DNA of 64,000 nucleotides, from the NCBI GenBank assembly GCA_946122785.1, contig CAMGYJ010000006.1, positions 66,961,676 to 67,025,675 of the forward strand, in the 5' to 3' direction. Made by a program: the position numbers and the translations under genes. This DNA comes from Linum tenue (lineage: Eukaryota > Streptophyta > Magnoliopsida > Malpighiales > Linaceae). The notes beneath the pieces are model-generated. The model was not told the origin of the DNA. It searched no databases and saw nothing but the letters and a program-made list of their open reading frames with translations. Positions 33,949 through 45,168 of this stretch are shown piece by piece (position 1 is the stretch's first letter; every line of letters starts with the position of its first letter).

Positions 33949-34698
33949 ATTTCGTTTCTCATGTTGTCTTTTTTATGTAAGAAAGAGAGGTTATTTGGAA
34001 TACTTAGTTTGAATCAAATTGAATCTCTCTTGAATTAACATTAGCTTTCTCATTGATTTTGTTTCATTGTTAAATTATATACATCTATAGATGTGCAAGG
34101 GTATGAGGTGTCTTGAAAATAAACTGTGAATGATGATCTGTTGAGTCACTTGTTTATGGTCCATACAAACAACCAGCTTACTCTTGTTTGATTCAAATGT
34201 GCACAAGTATATGTGATGCAGTAATGCTTTGAAGCCATAGAGCTGACTATTGAGTACTTGGTACGAAAGATATTGGAATTATAACTAAAACTAGGGTTGT
34301 ATGAAGAATGGATTTTGAAAACCTTTATCGATAATAATAATCTCATTCATAGTATATAGAGGAATAGTAGAGATAAATAAGTGGTTTGGATGGATTAATT
34401 CTTAGTATAATATTTCTAGAGTTAAATAACTAATTAATTGTTCATGACTTAATCTCCACCCTAACAAACCACATAAGACTGATTAGCTGATGAACCCAGA
34501 ATTACATCATCTACCATTGCATACACGTGCATGTGAAAGAAGAAAGCACAATTATATTACACTCCTAGTACACCCTAAGTACACATGGCATATGACGTGG
34601 GGTAGTTATGGGTAGGTTTTGGTTCCTTGACCCTCAAAGCAGCAATCACCCTTTACCCATTACCTATTAACCCACACGTGGAAAGAAAGAAAAGTGTG
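33949..34698 (+). other. Downstream spacer of copy A
   Basis: AT-rich DNA holding the presumed 3' UTR of the membrane gene. No further gene is seen. Repeated nearly unchanged at 44061-44810 and 52260-53009. B and C share several bases that differ from A (for example aacagtagc against aacattagc). Confidence 0.6.
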
Positions 34699-34706
34699 TA
34701 AATGGG

Positions 34707-35457
34707 TAGGGGTGAACAAACACACCCGCAAACTGATTCATCCGTCCAATCCGACCCAAACCACCCGTATTTATCGCTAAAACAAAGGTTTTGGGTTTGG
34801 GGAGGGTTTTCTTTTGTACAACCCGCCTCTTTTGGGTTGGGTTTGGATTTTGGATTACACAACCCATAGAACCCGACCCAACCCCTGTTCCAACTATTAG
34901 TATGAGTTTGAATCTAAAAAATATTTATGCAGTATATAGTCATATACTTATGAGAAAATTAAGATATTTCGCCATGTTTTTCTCTCATGGTCTCCCTAAT
35001 CTAATGCATTCTTCGACTTAAAGTTTATACATAAATTGAATATAGTTATGATTCACGTAATTCTTTTTCTTGTATACAATTTAATAGAATAACATATGAT
35101 GGATGCGTTTGTTTATAACATTTTTAGTCTAATTCAACAAATATCGTGAAAAAACAAGACATGTTGAAGTAAATTACATTATATTAAAATTTAAACAACA
35201 TTTGTGAATTTTCATACCTTTCACCTTGGTTCATTCGTTTGAAATTTTAATTAGTTTTAAAAAAAATTATGATGTAGAATAATTATATATTTTATGTTGG
35301 GTTGGGTTTTTACTTAAAAATATCGCCAACCCGACCCAACCCAATTAGAAACAAAACGTAGGGTTTAAAATTTTTTGAGTGGATTTGAGTTTGATATTTC
35401 CAAAACCGGGTGATTAAAATGACTAAACTCGAACCACCCGACCCATGTACACCCCTA
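34707..35457. mobile_element. hAT-like non-autonomous element, copy A
   Basis: A 751-bp element with perfect 8-bp inverted ends (taggggtg ... caccccta), longer imperfect inner similarity, and an 8-bp direct duplication taaatggg on both sides (34699-34706 and 35458-35465). The interior is rich in GGGTTGGGT and its complement. It has no coding capacity. Present in all three copies, so it is older than the triplication. Confidence 0.85.
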
Positions 35458-35465
35458 TAAATGGG

Positions 35466-35815
35466 TGCTTGAATAAAGCTTCCCCTACCATTCCGCGTGG
35501 CTCAAAAGGAGAAGGTAAATATTTTTACTCACATTTTGTTCTCTATGACATCATACACTTACACGTGGAAAGGGAGGTGTAAATACTAATTATTGGTTTC
35601 GAGGGAGAAAGACCAAAGGCTAGCATTGGTCATTTCTCCAACCAATCACCATTCAACTCTTCCTTTTTACCATAATCAACTAGGGTGGGAAATGTAGACC
35701 AAACGGTATAGAGAATTGAGGTCTATATACTTAGTATGCACCGTGAGATTATAACTATGGTTTGGTTTGGTTTACGATCTTCTTCTTTAGTGTGGTCTAA
35801 AGTGGTCAGGACCGA
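35466..35815 (+). other. AT-rich DNA, no gene seen
   Basis: Non-coding DNA between the hAT-like element and the gypsy LTR, repeated at 53779-54128 in copy C and absent from B. No gene or RNA is seen. Confidence 0.55.
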
Positions 35816-36090
35816 TGTGGGAACCCCGACCCTTGGTTAGGGAGAGAGGGCCAGCTCGGCAAAGAGGGGGGGGGGGGGGGAAGAGTGGCAAACTTGTGAT
35901 TTATGTTATTTTCGGTTTACTGCTACTGAAGGATACAACTCATTAGTTTTGGGAATTAAGCAATAATAATCATAAATTCTCAATCCCTTATTCCTCTTCT
36001 CTCTATATTGTTCTTCCCCAATTATCCAAATCCCTAAATTCTTCTCTTCTCAATCCCTAAATTCCCAATTGGGATTTCTTGTGTCTTACA
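35816..36090 (+). repeat. 5' LTR of gypsy fragment
   Basis: 275 bp from tgtggg to ttaca, matching 54129-54399 with about five substitutions. Includes a 15-base G run at 35866-35880. Confidence 0.9.
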
Positions 36091-36092
36091 TC

Positions 36093-36104
36093 TGGTATCA
36101 GAGC
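36093..36104 (+). other. Primer-binding site, initiator tRNA-Met
   Basis: tggtatcagagc, the complement of the 3' end of plant initiator tRNA-Met, two bases after the LTR. Confidence 0.88.
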
Positions 36105-36116
36105 CTGCGATCGTCG

Positions 36117-36714
36117 ATGAGTTCTTCCCAACTCTCGGATCTGTCGTGGGCAGAATTGCGGGACAGGGCCCGCCGCATCGGCCGCCGTTGGCTGCCCGCC
36201 GAGCCGGCGGTCGAGCCTTCCGTTGCCGCCCCAATCGCGCGCCCCCCTTCGCCGGCCGAGGCCGCCCCGCACGCTGGAGGAGAGTGGGCCGAGTAGTGCC
36301 CCGTGGTGGTCGAGGCCGTGCCACGCGCTGGAGAGGAGCGGGCCGAGCGGCCCCCTGCGGTGACCGCCGCGATCGAAGCCGGCTCGCCCCGCCCGACTGA
36401 GCCGAGCCTCTCGCTGCACTCGGTGGCGGGATGGTCTTCGCCGGGTACTCTTCATTTTAGGGCTCGATTCGAGGAGCGCGTGGCCATCACCCTGGTCGAC
36501 AGCGGAGCTTCCTTGAATTTTGTGGGAGAGGAGTTTGCCAAGCACCTGCAGCAGGTGCCGACGGCCGCCGATCCCATGGTAGTAAAGGTGGCGAATGGTG
36601 CCCCCTTGCAATGTGAATGGGATTTTCGAGGTATTTCTATAGAAATTCAAGGTCTGAGCATAACCACTGATCTGTATGTGCTGCCAATCAGGGGATTCGA
36701 CATCATTCTGGGAG
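36117..36714 (+). pseudogene. gypsy gag remnant and truncated protease, copy A
   Basis: An ATG at 36117 opens a short gag remnant (MSSSQLSDLSWAELRDRARR) that stops at 36296. In another frame, from about 36303, a retropepsin-like region follows with the catalytic motif DSGAS (LVDSGASLNF). The capsid domain and zinc knuckle normally present between these are missing. The coding region is cut off at the A/B segment junction. Confidence 0.8.
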
Positions 36715-36720
36715 TTCCAT

Positions 36721-39380
36721 GGAATTAGATCTTAATCACCAGTATTATTAATCCACGTTCAAAACTTTCTTCCTGCTCGAATTATGGCTTCTTCTTCATC
36801 ATTTTCTATACTTAACATCATATATATGTTCTAAACCATGATTTCTTATCTAGGAATTTCTGGTTTTTCGTAATAGTCGATAAGTATTATGGAATGGTGC
36901 CATTTATGATAATATCGGCACATTTTTCTATCCAAGTGACATAATTTGCTAAAATCGTGCACAAAATTAAGAGACTCGTAAAAATGGATCAATCCGCTCA
37001 AAAATCCATACGCTTAACCCCACAACCAAACATGATTTGCTGAAAACAACCACAACATTTCGCGACATGATTAATGGTCGACCTACCCGAAGGTCCCTCG
37101 ACACTCTGTATGATGTTTTCGGTTATATCAGGGCAGCACATGCTTAGCATTGTCCACTACTGAATCTTCACAGTTTTTTACACAACCCTTTTTGTTTGTC
37201 CCTCGTCCTGGCTTGGAATCATGGTGGCCATTTGGAATACAATTTACGATTCATAATGTAAAAAAAAAGTCATAGGTAACTATAGCGGGTTTTTAGCTTT
37301 ATTCATTAATCAATGTTTTAGTTGCTTTGTTGTTTGGTGGATTGACATAGGAGGAATGGCAATGAATGGTGAATTTGAAGTATGTGGGGGAAAAGAAGAA
37401 ATAAATATAATTGGGAAATGATACAAGAATTAGATTTAAGAGCCGAGTTTTATGGGGTTTGGTGTTTGGTGTTTGGAGATGAGATGAAGGAAAGGTAATA
37501 GAAGAAATTAGGGATATGTTTTTCTAATCACACGTTAAGAATAATTTCCAGAAATTGAATAAGTTGAATGACAGACGGGGACCGAGCCCGCCATAACGGC
37601 TGCTTTTTGGTGAAAAATTAAGATACTTTGTATAGAGAGTTTTGACTTTTCCTTTTCCCAAGTGTGCTCTGGTTTTGTATTTGTATTGAGTGGTGACTGA
37701 TGATCTCTTTTTCAGAAAATCACATCCAATCTTTTCCCTTTTAGCTTCTATTCTTCTCCTCTTCCTTTTCCTATGTGACCACTGACGAGACAACAAACAC
37801 TATTTGAATTTGGAAACAAATCAACAATAAAGTGGAAATTTCTTGGTTTGTGCTTCTTCCATTGTTGTGGTTGCCTGAGAGCTTTTTGATATTTGTGTTT
37901 TGAGGCAAGAAATGAACCCTTTTGGTTGGGATTCGATCATATATATTTTGTTGGTTCAGGTTTTATCTTTCCAGCGTAGAACACAATACTACCTCCAAGA
38001 CCCAAGTGCACTAAAAATCAGCAAAGATGCAAAATAATATCTCACGATTCCATGCAAATGGATCTATTTATTCGTGTGAAACTAAATGCAACATCTTTAA
38101 CATAAACGTTTTAGGAAAAGTTGTCAACCCGGTTTAGTCCGCTGGAATAAGTGTATTGAGAGTTAACGGTCCGATCGCTTTATCTCGATTTAGCTTGGAT
38201 ATATATATGAAAAAATTATTATATTGTTAATATATATTATAAATTATATACAATCTCATATAACATATGAGTAATAACATATAATATTACACCAAAGTAA
38301 TAGGTCGTACTTGAATTCAACATATAGTGAAAATTCACACACACTTATATAACATCAATGATCAAATGTTCAACTTAGAATTTCAAATATACGGTTAGGC
38401 AAAGAGGAAAATCGAAAAAGAGGCACATTTCACAAACCAAATGAAAAACGACGCCGTTTGACATGTAACCCGATAACCTTGCAGAGGGTCAGCCCGCAGA
38501 TGTGTGGCTCGTTTTTCTCACCGGATCAGGGTTAAAACCGATCGACTGGTAGGTTGATAACCTTACTTCATATTAACATAATATATTGTTAGAAAAAATA
38601 TCGAACAAACTTATTTAGTGGTAGATTATTTTATGGTCTAGGTTATATTTTCAACTCTAGCCTGTAAAACCACACAAAACCAAATCGTATCATCATATCA
38701 AGAAGTTTTGTATCCTAGCCGCTCTCTTTTTATTACCCGATCAATCAGTTTAATTAATATAATGTACTTTATCATGTTTAATTGCATGATCATGACGCAA
38801 GCATAAATTTAGTTGTTTAATTAATACAAAGACAAACATAATTCAAACAAAATACGATCAAATCCCAAGCAAATAAAAGAATATTATATGAATATAAAAC
38901 TTTCTTGCTCGTTTGTTATGGCAATTGAGAAATGTTAAAATAAAGGTAACAAACAAAGTGATCACCGCCAAAAGTAGGACAGAAGGCAAAATCACAAAAG
39001 AAAACTGAAAACTAAAATGAAAATTCTGACCGCTGATGCCTATACTAACCCAACAGAACGAAATCTGCTACAAATACAGCCAAATTGACATATATCACTG
39101 CTGCAACAAATTAAGGATACAAAAATAAAACGAAATGAAAGAATAAAAACCTATAAAACAACAAATAAAGAGTAGGCGTACGCTACTTCGTCACTCTTCC
39201 TACACACAAAAAAAGTAAGGAGCAGAGGACACAAAGTGACAAAACAATTACAAATGGGCAGAAGCAACAATGTTTGCTTGCGCAATTTATGTTTTTTTTT
39301 TTCTAGAAAGCTTGCACAAATTTTGGTGGAACAGATTTGAATTGTTTAATCATGTTTAGTTCTCATTTTATTGAATGACA
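36721..39380 (+). other. Upstream spacer of copy B, no gene
   Basis: Matches 13973-17236 without the hAT-type insertion; the empty target gctcgttt is at 38907-38914. No gene or RNA is seen. Confidence 0.65.
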
Positions 39381-39389
39381 TAAAAAAAG

Positions 39390-39957
39390 ACTTGCTATTC
39401 GTCGTCCTAAATATTACTAAAAGACGTCCTAAGTTTAATGCATATTTACCTTTTTGTCCATTTAAGATTTTTAAATCAAAATAAAAAACAAACCTACCCA
39501 TCCAATATCCCTTCTCCCGCCCAGCTGTATTTTGTCGCTGGCAGAACTCCTTCCCACATCCTCCGCCAACGAAACCCTTTAAAGCTGGCGGAAGTTCGAC
39601 TGCGCCGCTTCTTGCCGGAGAAGATGACTGGAAAAGGTAAGCTCTCGATCCATCCGTTCTTCTCTTGACCTGAAAATCCCTCTGTACAAAACCTGAAAAC
39701 AGCTGATCTGTTCTCCACTGGTCGGAGGGTCGAGAGATAGAGAGTTGGTCTTTATCCGTTGGTCGGAACGCAGCAACGTGGTTGTTCGCCCTCTGGTCAG
39801 AAAGCAGCCCCGCGCGGGTTTATCCATTGGTCGAACGCAGCGAAGCTTTCGTTTACCCTATGGTCAAAAATTGAATTTGGACTAATTGGTAAATTGCATA
39901 TTAAAATTAGGACGTCAAATAGTAAATTTAGGACCTCAAATGAAATAGGCATTTCAG
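39390..39957. mobile_element. MULE with exon-like piece, copy B
   Basis: Same element as in copy A, 568 bp, with a perfect 9-bp target duplication taaaaaaag (39381-39389 and 39958-39966). The interior reads ATG ACT GGA AAA G then gtaagc. Confidence 0.8.
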
Positions 39958-40003
39958 TAAAAAAAGGTCAGGTTGCCAGCTGTATTCCTCTTCTCATCTC
40001 CCC

Positions 40004-40009
40004 TATAAA
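40004..40009 (+). promoter_or_regulatory. TATA box, copy B
   Basis: TATAAA 52 bp before the leader ATG at 40062, as in copies A and C. Confidence 0.58.
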
Positions 40010-40061
40010 GGCTGGAAACCCTTCGTCGCCTTCAACCACCAAAAAGAGAAGAAGCAGAGCA

Positions 40062-40337
40062 ATGTCGAAAACCCCATCCTCCTCCGCCCCTCCTTCCCCT
40101 CTCCATCTCACCGCCGCAGCCAACTCTTCCTCCCCGCAGCCGACGCCGGGGCCCGTCTCCTCCTCCCCATGTCCGTGCTCCCATCTCCTTGTCATCAGCC
40201 GTCGTCGGCAGTTCTTCCACCCCACGCCGGAGTTCTTCCCAGGCAATGATGCTGATGAGGTCAATGTCATCCCCCTTCCGGCCAAAAGCTCTGTGGAGAT
40301 CGGATCCACAACATCCTCCACTCACTCTACAATCTAG
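40062..40337 (+). CDS. Leader ORF, copy B
   Basis: MSKTPSSS... as in copy A, with the same 14-bp deletion. Here the shifted frame ends earlier, at TAG 40335-40337, giving 91 residues. Status is as uncertain as in copy A. Confidence 0.38.
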   Translation: MSKTPSSSAPPSPLHLTAAANSSSPQPTPGPVSSSPCPCSHLLVISRRRQFFHPTPEFFPGNDADEVNVIPLPAKSSVEIGSTTSSTHSTI

Positions 40338-43254
40338 TCCTCGCACTCCATGCCCACAGCAGGATGAACCTTCTGCCCCGTCATCCGCCGCAGGCAACTC
40401 TTCCTCCCGGCAGCCGACGTCGGGCCCAGTCTCCTCCTTCGCTGTTCCTCCTCCCCATGTCCGTGCTCCCATCTCCTCGTCGTCAGCCGTCGTCGGCAGT
40501 TCTTCCACCCCACACCGGAGTTCTTCCCAGGCAACGATGCTGATGAGGTCGATGTCATCCCCCTTCCGGCCAAAAGCTCTGTGGAGATCGGATCCACAAC
40601 ATCCTCCACTCACTCTACAATCTGGTCCTCGCACTCCATGCCCACAGCAGGATGAACCTTCTGCCCCATCATCCACCGCAGCCAACTCTTCCTCCCCGCA
40701 GCCGACGCCGAGCCCAGTCTCCTCCTTCGCTGTTCCTCCTCCCCATGTCCGTGCTCCCATCTCCTCGTCGTCAGGCGTCGTCGGCAGTTGTTCCACCTCA
40801 CACCAGAGTTCTTCCCAGGCAACGATGCTGATGAGGTCGATGTCATCCCCCTTCCGGCCAAAAGCTCTGTGGAGATCGGATCCACAACATCCTCAACTCA
40901 CTCTACAATCTGGTCCTCGCACTCCATGCCCACAGCAGGATGAACCTTCTGCCCCGTCATCCGCCGCAGGCAACTCTTCCTCCCGGCAGCCGACGTCGGG
41001 CCCAGTCTCCTCCTTCGCTGTTCCTCCTCCCCATGTCCGTGCTCCCATCTCCTCGTCGTCAGCCGTCGTCGGCAGTTCTTCCACCCCACACCGGAGTTCT
41101 TCCCAGGCAAAGATGCTGATGAGGTCGATGTCATCCCCCTTCCGGTCAAAAGCTCTATGGAGATCGGATCCACAACATCCTCCACTCACTCTACAATCTG
41201 GTCCTCGCACTCCATGCCCACAGCAGGATGAACCTTCTGCCCCGTCATCCGCCGCAGCCAACTCTTCCTCCCCGCAGCCGACGCCGGGCTCAGTCTCCTC
41301 CTTCGCTGTTCCTCCTCCCCATGTCCGTGCTCCCATCTCCTCGTCGTCAGCCGTCGTCGGCTGTTCTTCCACCCCACACCGGAGTTCTTCCCAGGCAACG
41401 ATGTTGATGAGGTCGATGTCATCCCCCTTCCGGCCAAAAGCTCTGTGGAGATCGGATCCACAACATCCTCAACTCACTCTACAATCTGGTCCTCGCACTC
41501 CATGCCCACAGCAGGATGAACCTTCTGCCCCGTCATCCGCCGCAGCCAACTCTTCCTCCGCGCAGCCGACGTCGGGCCCAGTCTCCTCCTTCGCTGTTCC
41601 TCCTTCCCATGTCCGTGCTCCCATCTCCTCGTCGTCAGCCGTCGTCGACAGTTCTTCCACCCCACACCGGAGTTCTTCCCAGGAAACGATGCTCATGATG
41701 TCGATGTCATCCCCCTTTCGGCCAAAAGCTCTGTGGAGATCGGATCCACAACATCCTCAACTCACTCTACAATCTGGTCCTCGCACTCCATGCCCAAAGC
41801 AGGATGAACCTTCTGCCCCGTCATCCGCCGCAGCCAACTCTTCCTCCCCGCAGCCGACGCCGGGCCTAGTCTCCTCCTTCGCTGTTCCTCCTCCCCATGT
41901 CCGTGCTCCCATCTCCTTGTCATCAGCCGTCGTCGGGAGTTCTTCACCCCACACCGGAGTTCTTCCCAGGTAACGATGCTGATGAGGTCGATGTCATCCC
42001 CCCTCCGGCCGAAAGCTCTGTTGAGATCGGATCCACAACATCCTCCACTCACTCTACAATCTGGTCATCGCACTCCATGCCCACAGCAGGATGAACCTTC
42101 TGCCCCGTCATCCGCCGCAGCCAAATCTTCCTCCCCGCAGCCGACGCCAGGCCCAGTCTCCTCCTTCGCTGTTCCTCCTCCCCATGTCCGTGCTCCCATC
42201 TCCTCGTCGTCAGCCGTCGTCGGCAGTTCTTCCACCCCACACCGGAGTTCTTCCCAGGCAACGATGCTGATGAGGTCGATGTCATCCCCCTTCCGGCCAA
42301 AAGCTCTGTGGAGATCGGATCCACAACATCCTCCACTCACTCTACAATCTGGTCCTCGCACTCCATGCCCACAGCAGGATGAACCTTCTGCCCCGTCATC
42401 CGCCGCAACCAACTCTTCCTCCCCGCAGCCGACGCCGGGCCCTGTCTCCTCCTTCGCTGTTCCTCATCCCCATGTCCGTGCTCCCATCTCCTCGTCGTCA
42501 GCCGTCGTCGGCAGTTCTTCCACCCCACACCGGAGTTCTTCCCAGGCAACGATGCTGATGAGGTCGATGTCATCCCCCTTTCGGCCAAAAGCTCTGTTGA
42601 GATCGGATCCACAACATCCTCAACTCACTCTACAATCTGGTCCTCGCACTCCATGCCCACAGCAGGATGAACCTTCTGCCCCGTCATCCGCCGCAGCCAA
42701 CTCTTCATCCCCGCAGCCGACGTCAGGCCCAGTCTCCTCCTTCACTGTTCCTCCTCACCATTTCCGTGCTCCCATCTCCTCCTCGTCAGCCGTCGTCGGC
42801 AGTTCTTCCACCCCACACTGGAGTTCTTCCCAGGCAACGATGCTGATGAGGTCGATGTCATCCCCCTTCCGGCCAAAAGCTCTGTGGAGATCGGATCCAC
42901 AACATCCTCCACTCACTCTACAATCTGGTCCTCGCACTCCATGCCCACAGCAGGATGAACCTTCGTTCCCGTCATCCGTCGCAGCCAACTCTTCCTCCCC
43001 GCAGCCGACGCCGGGCCCAGTCTCCTCCTTCGCTGTTCTTCCGCCCCATGTCCGTGCTCCCATCTCTTCGTCATCAGCCGTTGTCGGCAGTTCTTCCACC
43101 CCACACTGGAGTTCTTCCCAGGCAACGATGCTGATGAGGTCGATGTCATCCCCCCTCCAGCCGAAAGCTCCGTGGAGCTCGGATCCACAACATCCTCCAC
43201 TCACTCCACAATCTGGTCCTCGCACTCCATGCCCACAGCAGGATGAACCTTCTG
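40113..43254 (+). repeat. 288-bp coding minisatellite, 11 units (copy B)
   Basis: Unit starts at 40249, 40537, 40825, 41113, 41401, 41689, 41976, 42264, 42552, 42840 and 43128. One base is missing near 41945 (ttcttcaccc for ttcttccaccc), so the sixth interval is 287 bp. The last five units form the set of variants that also ends array C. Confidence 0.95.
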
Positions 43255-44060
43255 TCCCGATCCCTCGGTCTCAGCGGACAGAAACCGTCAAAATGGCATC
43301 CTGGAGGTTGTTTCGTATGACTCTTCCAAAGGAGTTAGGTAAACCCACCTCTCGGTCACTTTTCATTGAGATTTTTAAAAGACTTCCAGACACATTTGTG
43401 TGGTTTCTGCTATCCATTGTGTGCTTCTCTATACACCTATGGACGTTCCACTACACTAGCCTGTCCAGAAAATTCCATCCCAAAGGCTTCTGGATCCCTA
43501 CTGCGGTTGTGCTAGGCAGTGTCATCTTTCTATACTTCTGGACTGTTTCTAGGTTTAGGACGGCTGAAATATTTCGTAGGAGGTACGGTTACATAGCCAG
43601 AACAGTGGGGTTTTTTGGGGGAGTATTAATCAGCGCTTCTTACCTTCTGTTAGGGGAATCTGCATTTAACTATTGTATCTTCCTCCTGACGCTCATCGTC
43701 ATTTTTGCCTTGGCCTTCTTGGCGCTTAGGCTATCCACCGACTTTAATGTCGTAAATGGGCTATTTGCGTCATTGATTACTTACACCCTTCGGCTTATAA
43801 AAAGTCAAATTGCTTGCCATCCTAATTGCGGTCATGAGCTGAAGAGATTCGATCTGGAAACTCCTTATCCGTACATAATCCTCTTTGCTACTATCTTCAC
43901 TGTGCTCTTCCGCCACTACTTCGATAGTAGGGCTTTGGAGGCCGACGAGGAGGGGGCCGAGAGAGGCGGCGATGCTGTGAATGAGAGGGCCCCGGGTTTC
44001 GGAGAATGGATCAACGATGTATGGCTATGTGTCATTCATATTTGGAATACTTATATCTGA
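41976..44060 (+). CDS. Repeat-plus-membrane fusion frame, copy B
   Basis: From the ATG at 41976 this frame runs unbroken through the last five repeat units and into the membrane domain, 694 residues in all. It is the only copy where so many units stay joined to the membrane part without a stop or shift. Residues 1 to about 425 are the Ser/Pro-rich repeats (five cycles); the membrane domain starts at about residue 440 with MASWRLF (ATG at 43293) and has about six spans. Upstream, units 1-6 lie in a different frame because of the 1-bp deletion near 41945. Differences from copy A in the membrane part: Pro8Arg, Glu17Lys, Ala46Ser, Cys108Phe, Ile114Ser, Val220Glu. Whether translation starts in the repeats or at 43293 is not known. 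Confidence 0.55.
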   Translation: MLMRSMSSPLRPKALLRSDPQHPPLTLQSGHRTPCPQQDEPSAPSSAAAKSSSPQPTPGPVSSFAVPPPHVRAPISSSSAVVGSSSTPHRSSSQATMLMRSMSSPFRPKALWRSDPQHPPLTLQSGPRTPCPQQDEPSAPSSAATNSSSPQPTPGPVSSFAVPHPHVRAPISSSSAVVGSSSTPHRSSSQATMLMRSMSSPFRPKALLRSDPQHPQLTLQSGPRTPCPQQDEPSAPSSAAANSSSPQPTSGPVSSFTVPPHHFRAPISSSSAVVGSSSTPHWSSSQATMLMRSMSSPFRPKALWRSDPQHPPLTLQSGPRTPCPQQDEPSFPSSVAANSSSPQPTPGPVSSFAVLPPHVRAPISSSSAVVGSSSTPHWSSSQATMLMRSMSSPLQPKAPWSSDPQHPPLTPQSGPRTPCPQQDEPSVPIPRSQRTETVKMASWRLFRMTLPKELGKPTSRSLFIEIFKRLPDTFVWFLLSIVCFSIHLWTFHYTSLSRKFHPKGFWIPTAVVLGSVIFLYFWTVSRFRTAEIFRRRYGYIARTVGFFGGVLISASYLLLGESAFNYCIFLLTLIVIFALAFLALRLSTDFNVVNGLFASLITYTLRLIKSQIACHPNCGHELKRFDLETPYPYIILFATIFTVLFRHYFDSRALEADEEGAERGGDAVNERAPGFGEWINDVWLCVIHIWNTYI
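43293..44060 (+). CDS. Multi-pass membrane protein, copy B
   Basis: The 255-residue membrane ORF with its own ATG in the same strong context as copy A. It is intact and is the C-terminal part of the longer frame that opens at 41976. Nine base differences from copy A were counted over 768 bp, six of them changing a residue, which suggests weak constraint. The CHPNCGH motif and all hydrophobic segments are kept. No known family was recognised. Confidence 0.6.
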   Translation: MASWRLFRMTLPKELGKPTSRSLFIEIFKRLPDTFVWFLLSIVCFSIHLWTFHYTSLSRKFHPKGFWIPTAVVLGSVIFLYFWTVSRFRTAEIFRRRYGYIARTVGFFGGVLISASYLLLGESAFNYCIFLLTLIVIFALAFLALRLSTDFNVVNGLFASLITYTLRLIKSQIACHPNCGHELKRFDLETPYPYIILFATIFTVLFRHYFDSRALEADEEGAERGGDAVNERAPGFGEWINDVWLCVIHIWNTYI

Positions 44061-44810
44061 ATTTCGTTTCTCATGTTGTCTTTTTTATGTAAGAAAGAGA
44101 GGTTATTTGGAATACTTAGTTTGAATCAAATTGAATCTCTCTTGAATTAACAGTAGCTTTCTCATTGATTTTGTTTCATTGTTAAATTCTATACATCTAT
44201 AGATGTGCAAGGGTATGAGGTGTCTTGAAAATAAACTGTGAATGATGATCTGTTGAGTCACTTGTTTATGGTCCATACAAACAACCAGCTTACTCTTGTT
44301 TGATTCAAATGTGCACAAGTATATGTGATGTAGTAATGCTTTGAAGCCATAGAGCTGACTATTGAGTACTTGGTACGAAAGATATTGGAATTATAACTAA
44401 AACTAGGGTTGTATGAAGAATGGATTTTGAAAACCTTTATCGATAATAATAATCTCATTCATAGTATATAGGGGAATAGTAGAGATAAATAAGTGGTTTG
44501 GATGGATTAATTCTTAGTATAATATTTCTAGAGTTAAGTAACTAATTAATTGTTCATGACTTAATCTCCACCCTAACAAACCACATAAGACTGATTAGCT
44601 GATGAACCCAGAATTACATCATCTACCATTGCATACACGTGCATGTGAAAGAAGAAAGCACAATTATATTACACTCCTAGTACACCCTAAGTACACATGG
44701 CATATGACGTGGGGTAGTTATGGGTAGGTTTTGGTTCCTTGACCCTCAAAGCAGCAATCACCCTTTACCCATTACCTATTAACCCACACGTGGAAAGAAA
44801 GAAAAGTGTG
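44061..44810 (+). other. Downstream spacer of copy B
   Basis: Matches 33949-34698. No gene or RNA is seen. Confidence 0.6.
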
Positions 44811-44818
44811 TAAATGGG

Positions 44819-45168
44819 TAGGGGTGAACAAACACACCCGCAAACTGATCCATCCGTCCAATCCGACCCAACCCACCCGTATTTATCGCTAAAACAAAGG
44901 TTTTGGGTTTGGGGGAGGGTTTTCTTTTGTACAACCCGCCTCTTTTGGGTTGGGTTTGGATTTTGGATTACACAACCCATAGAACCCGACCCAACCCCTG
45001 TTCCAACTATTAGTATGAGTTTGAATCTAAAAAATATTTATGTAGTATATAGTCATATACTTATGAGAAAATTAAGATATTTCGCCATGTTTTTCTCTCA
45101 TGGTCTCCCTAATCTAATGCATTCTTCGACTTAAAGTTTATACATAAATTGAATATAGTTATGATTCA
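44819..45168. mobile_element. hAT-like element, copy B, right part missing
   Basis: The left 350 bp of the taggggtg element, with its left taaatggg flank at 44811-44818. It is cut at gattcacg where copy C of the segment starts. Confidence 0.82.

Larger units (their letters stand above)
13965..36714 (+). repeat. Triplicated segment, copy A (22.7 kb)
   Basis: First and longest of three tandem copies. Contents in order: upstream spacer, a copy-specific hAT-type insertion, MULE, TATA box and leader ORF, a 53-unit array, the membrane protein ORF, downstream spacer, a hAT-like element and the first 0.9 kb of a gypsy element. Non-array parts match B and C at about 98-99% by eye. Confidence 0.88.
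35816..36714 (+). mobile_element. 5' fragment of a Ty3/gypsy element, copy A
   Basis: Contains a complete 5' LTR, primer site, gag remnant and the start of the protease. It is then cut at ggagttccatgg, where copy B of the segment begins. The full element is at 54129-58281. The fragment is a by-product of the tandem duplication, not an independent insertion. Confidence 0.9.
36715..45168 (+). repeat. Triplicated segment, copy B (8.5 kb)
   Basis: Second tandem copy: upstream spacer (from the equivalent of 13965), MULE, TATA, leader, an 11-unit array, intact membrane ORF and downstream spacer. It ends inside the hAT-like element where copy C begins. It lacks the gypsy element. Confidence 0.88.

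Noticed and set aside
34653..35021. Small ORFs in the downstream spacer and hAT-like element
   Set aside because: Their sequence comes from the GGGTTGGGT-type interior and ends of a non-coding transposable element.
35816..36090. Solo LTR from an independent gypsy insertion in copy A
   Set aside because: It is followed by primer site, gag remnant and protease and has the same insertion point as in copy C, so it is a duplicated part of one insertion.
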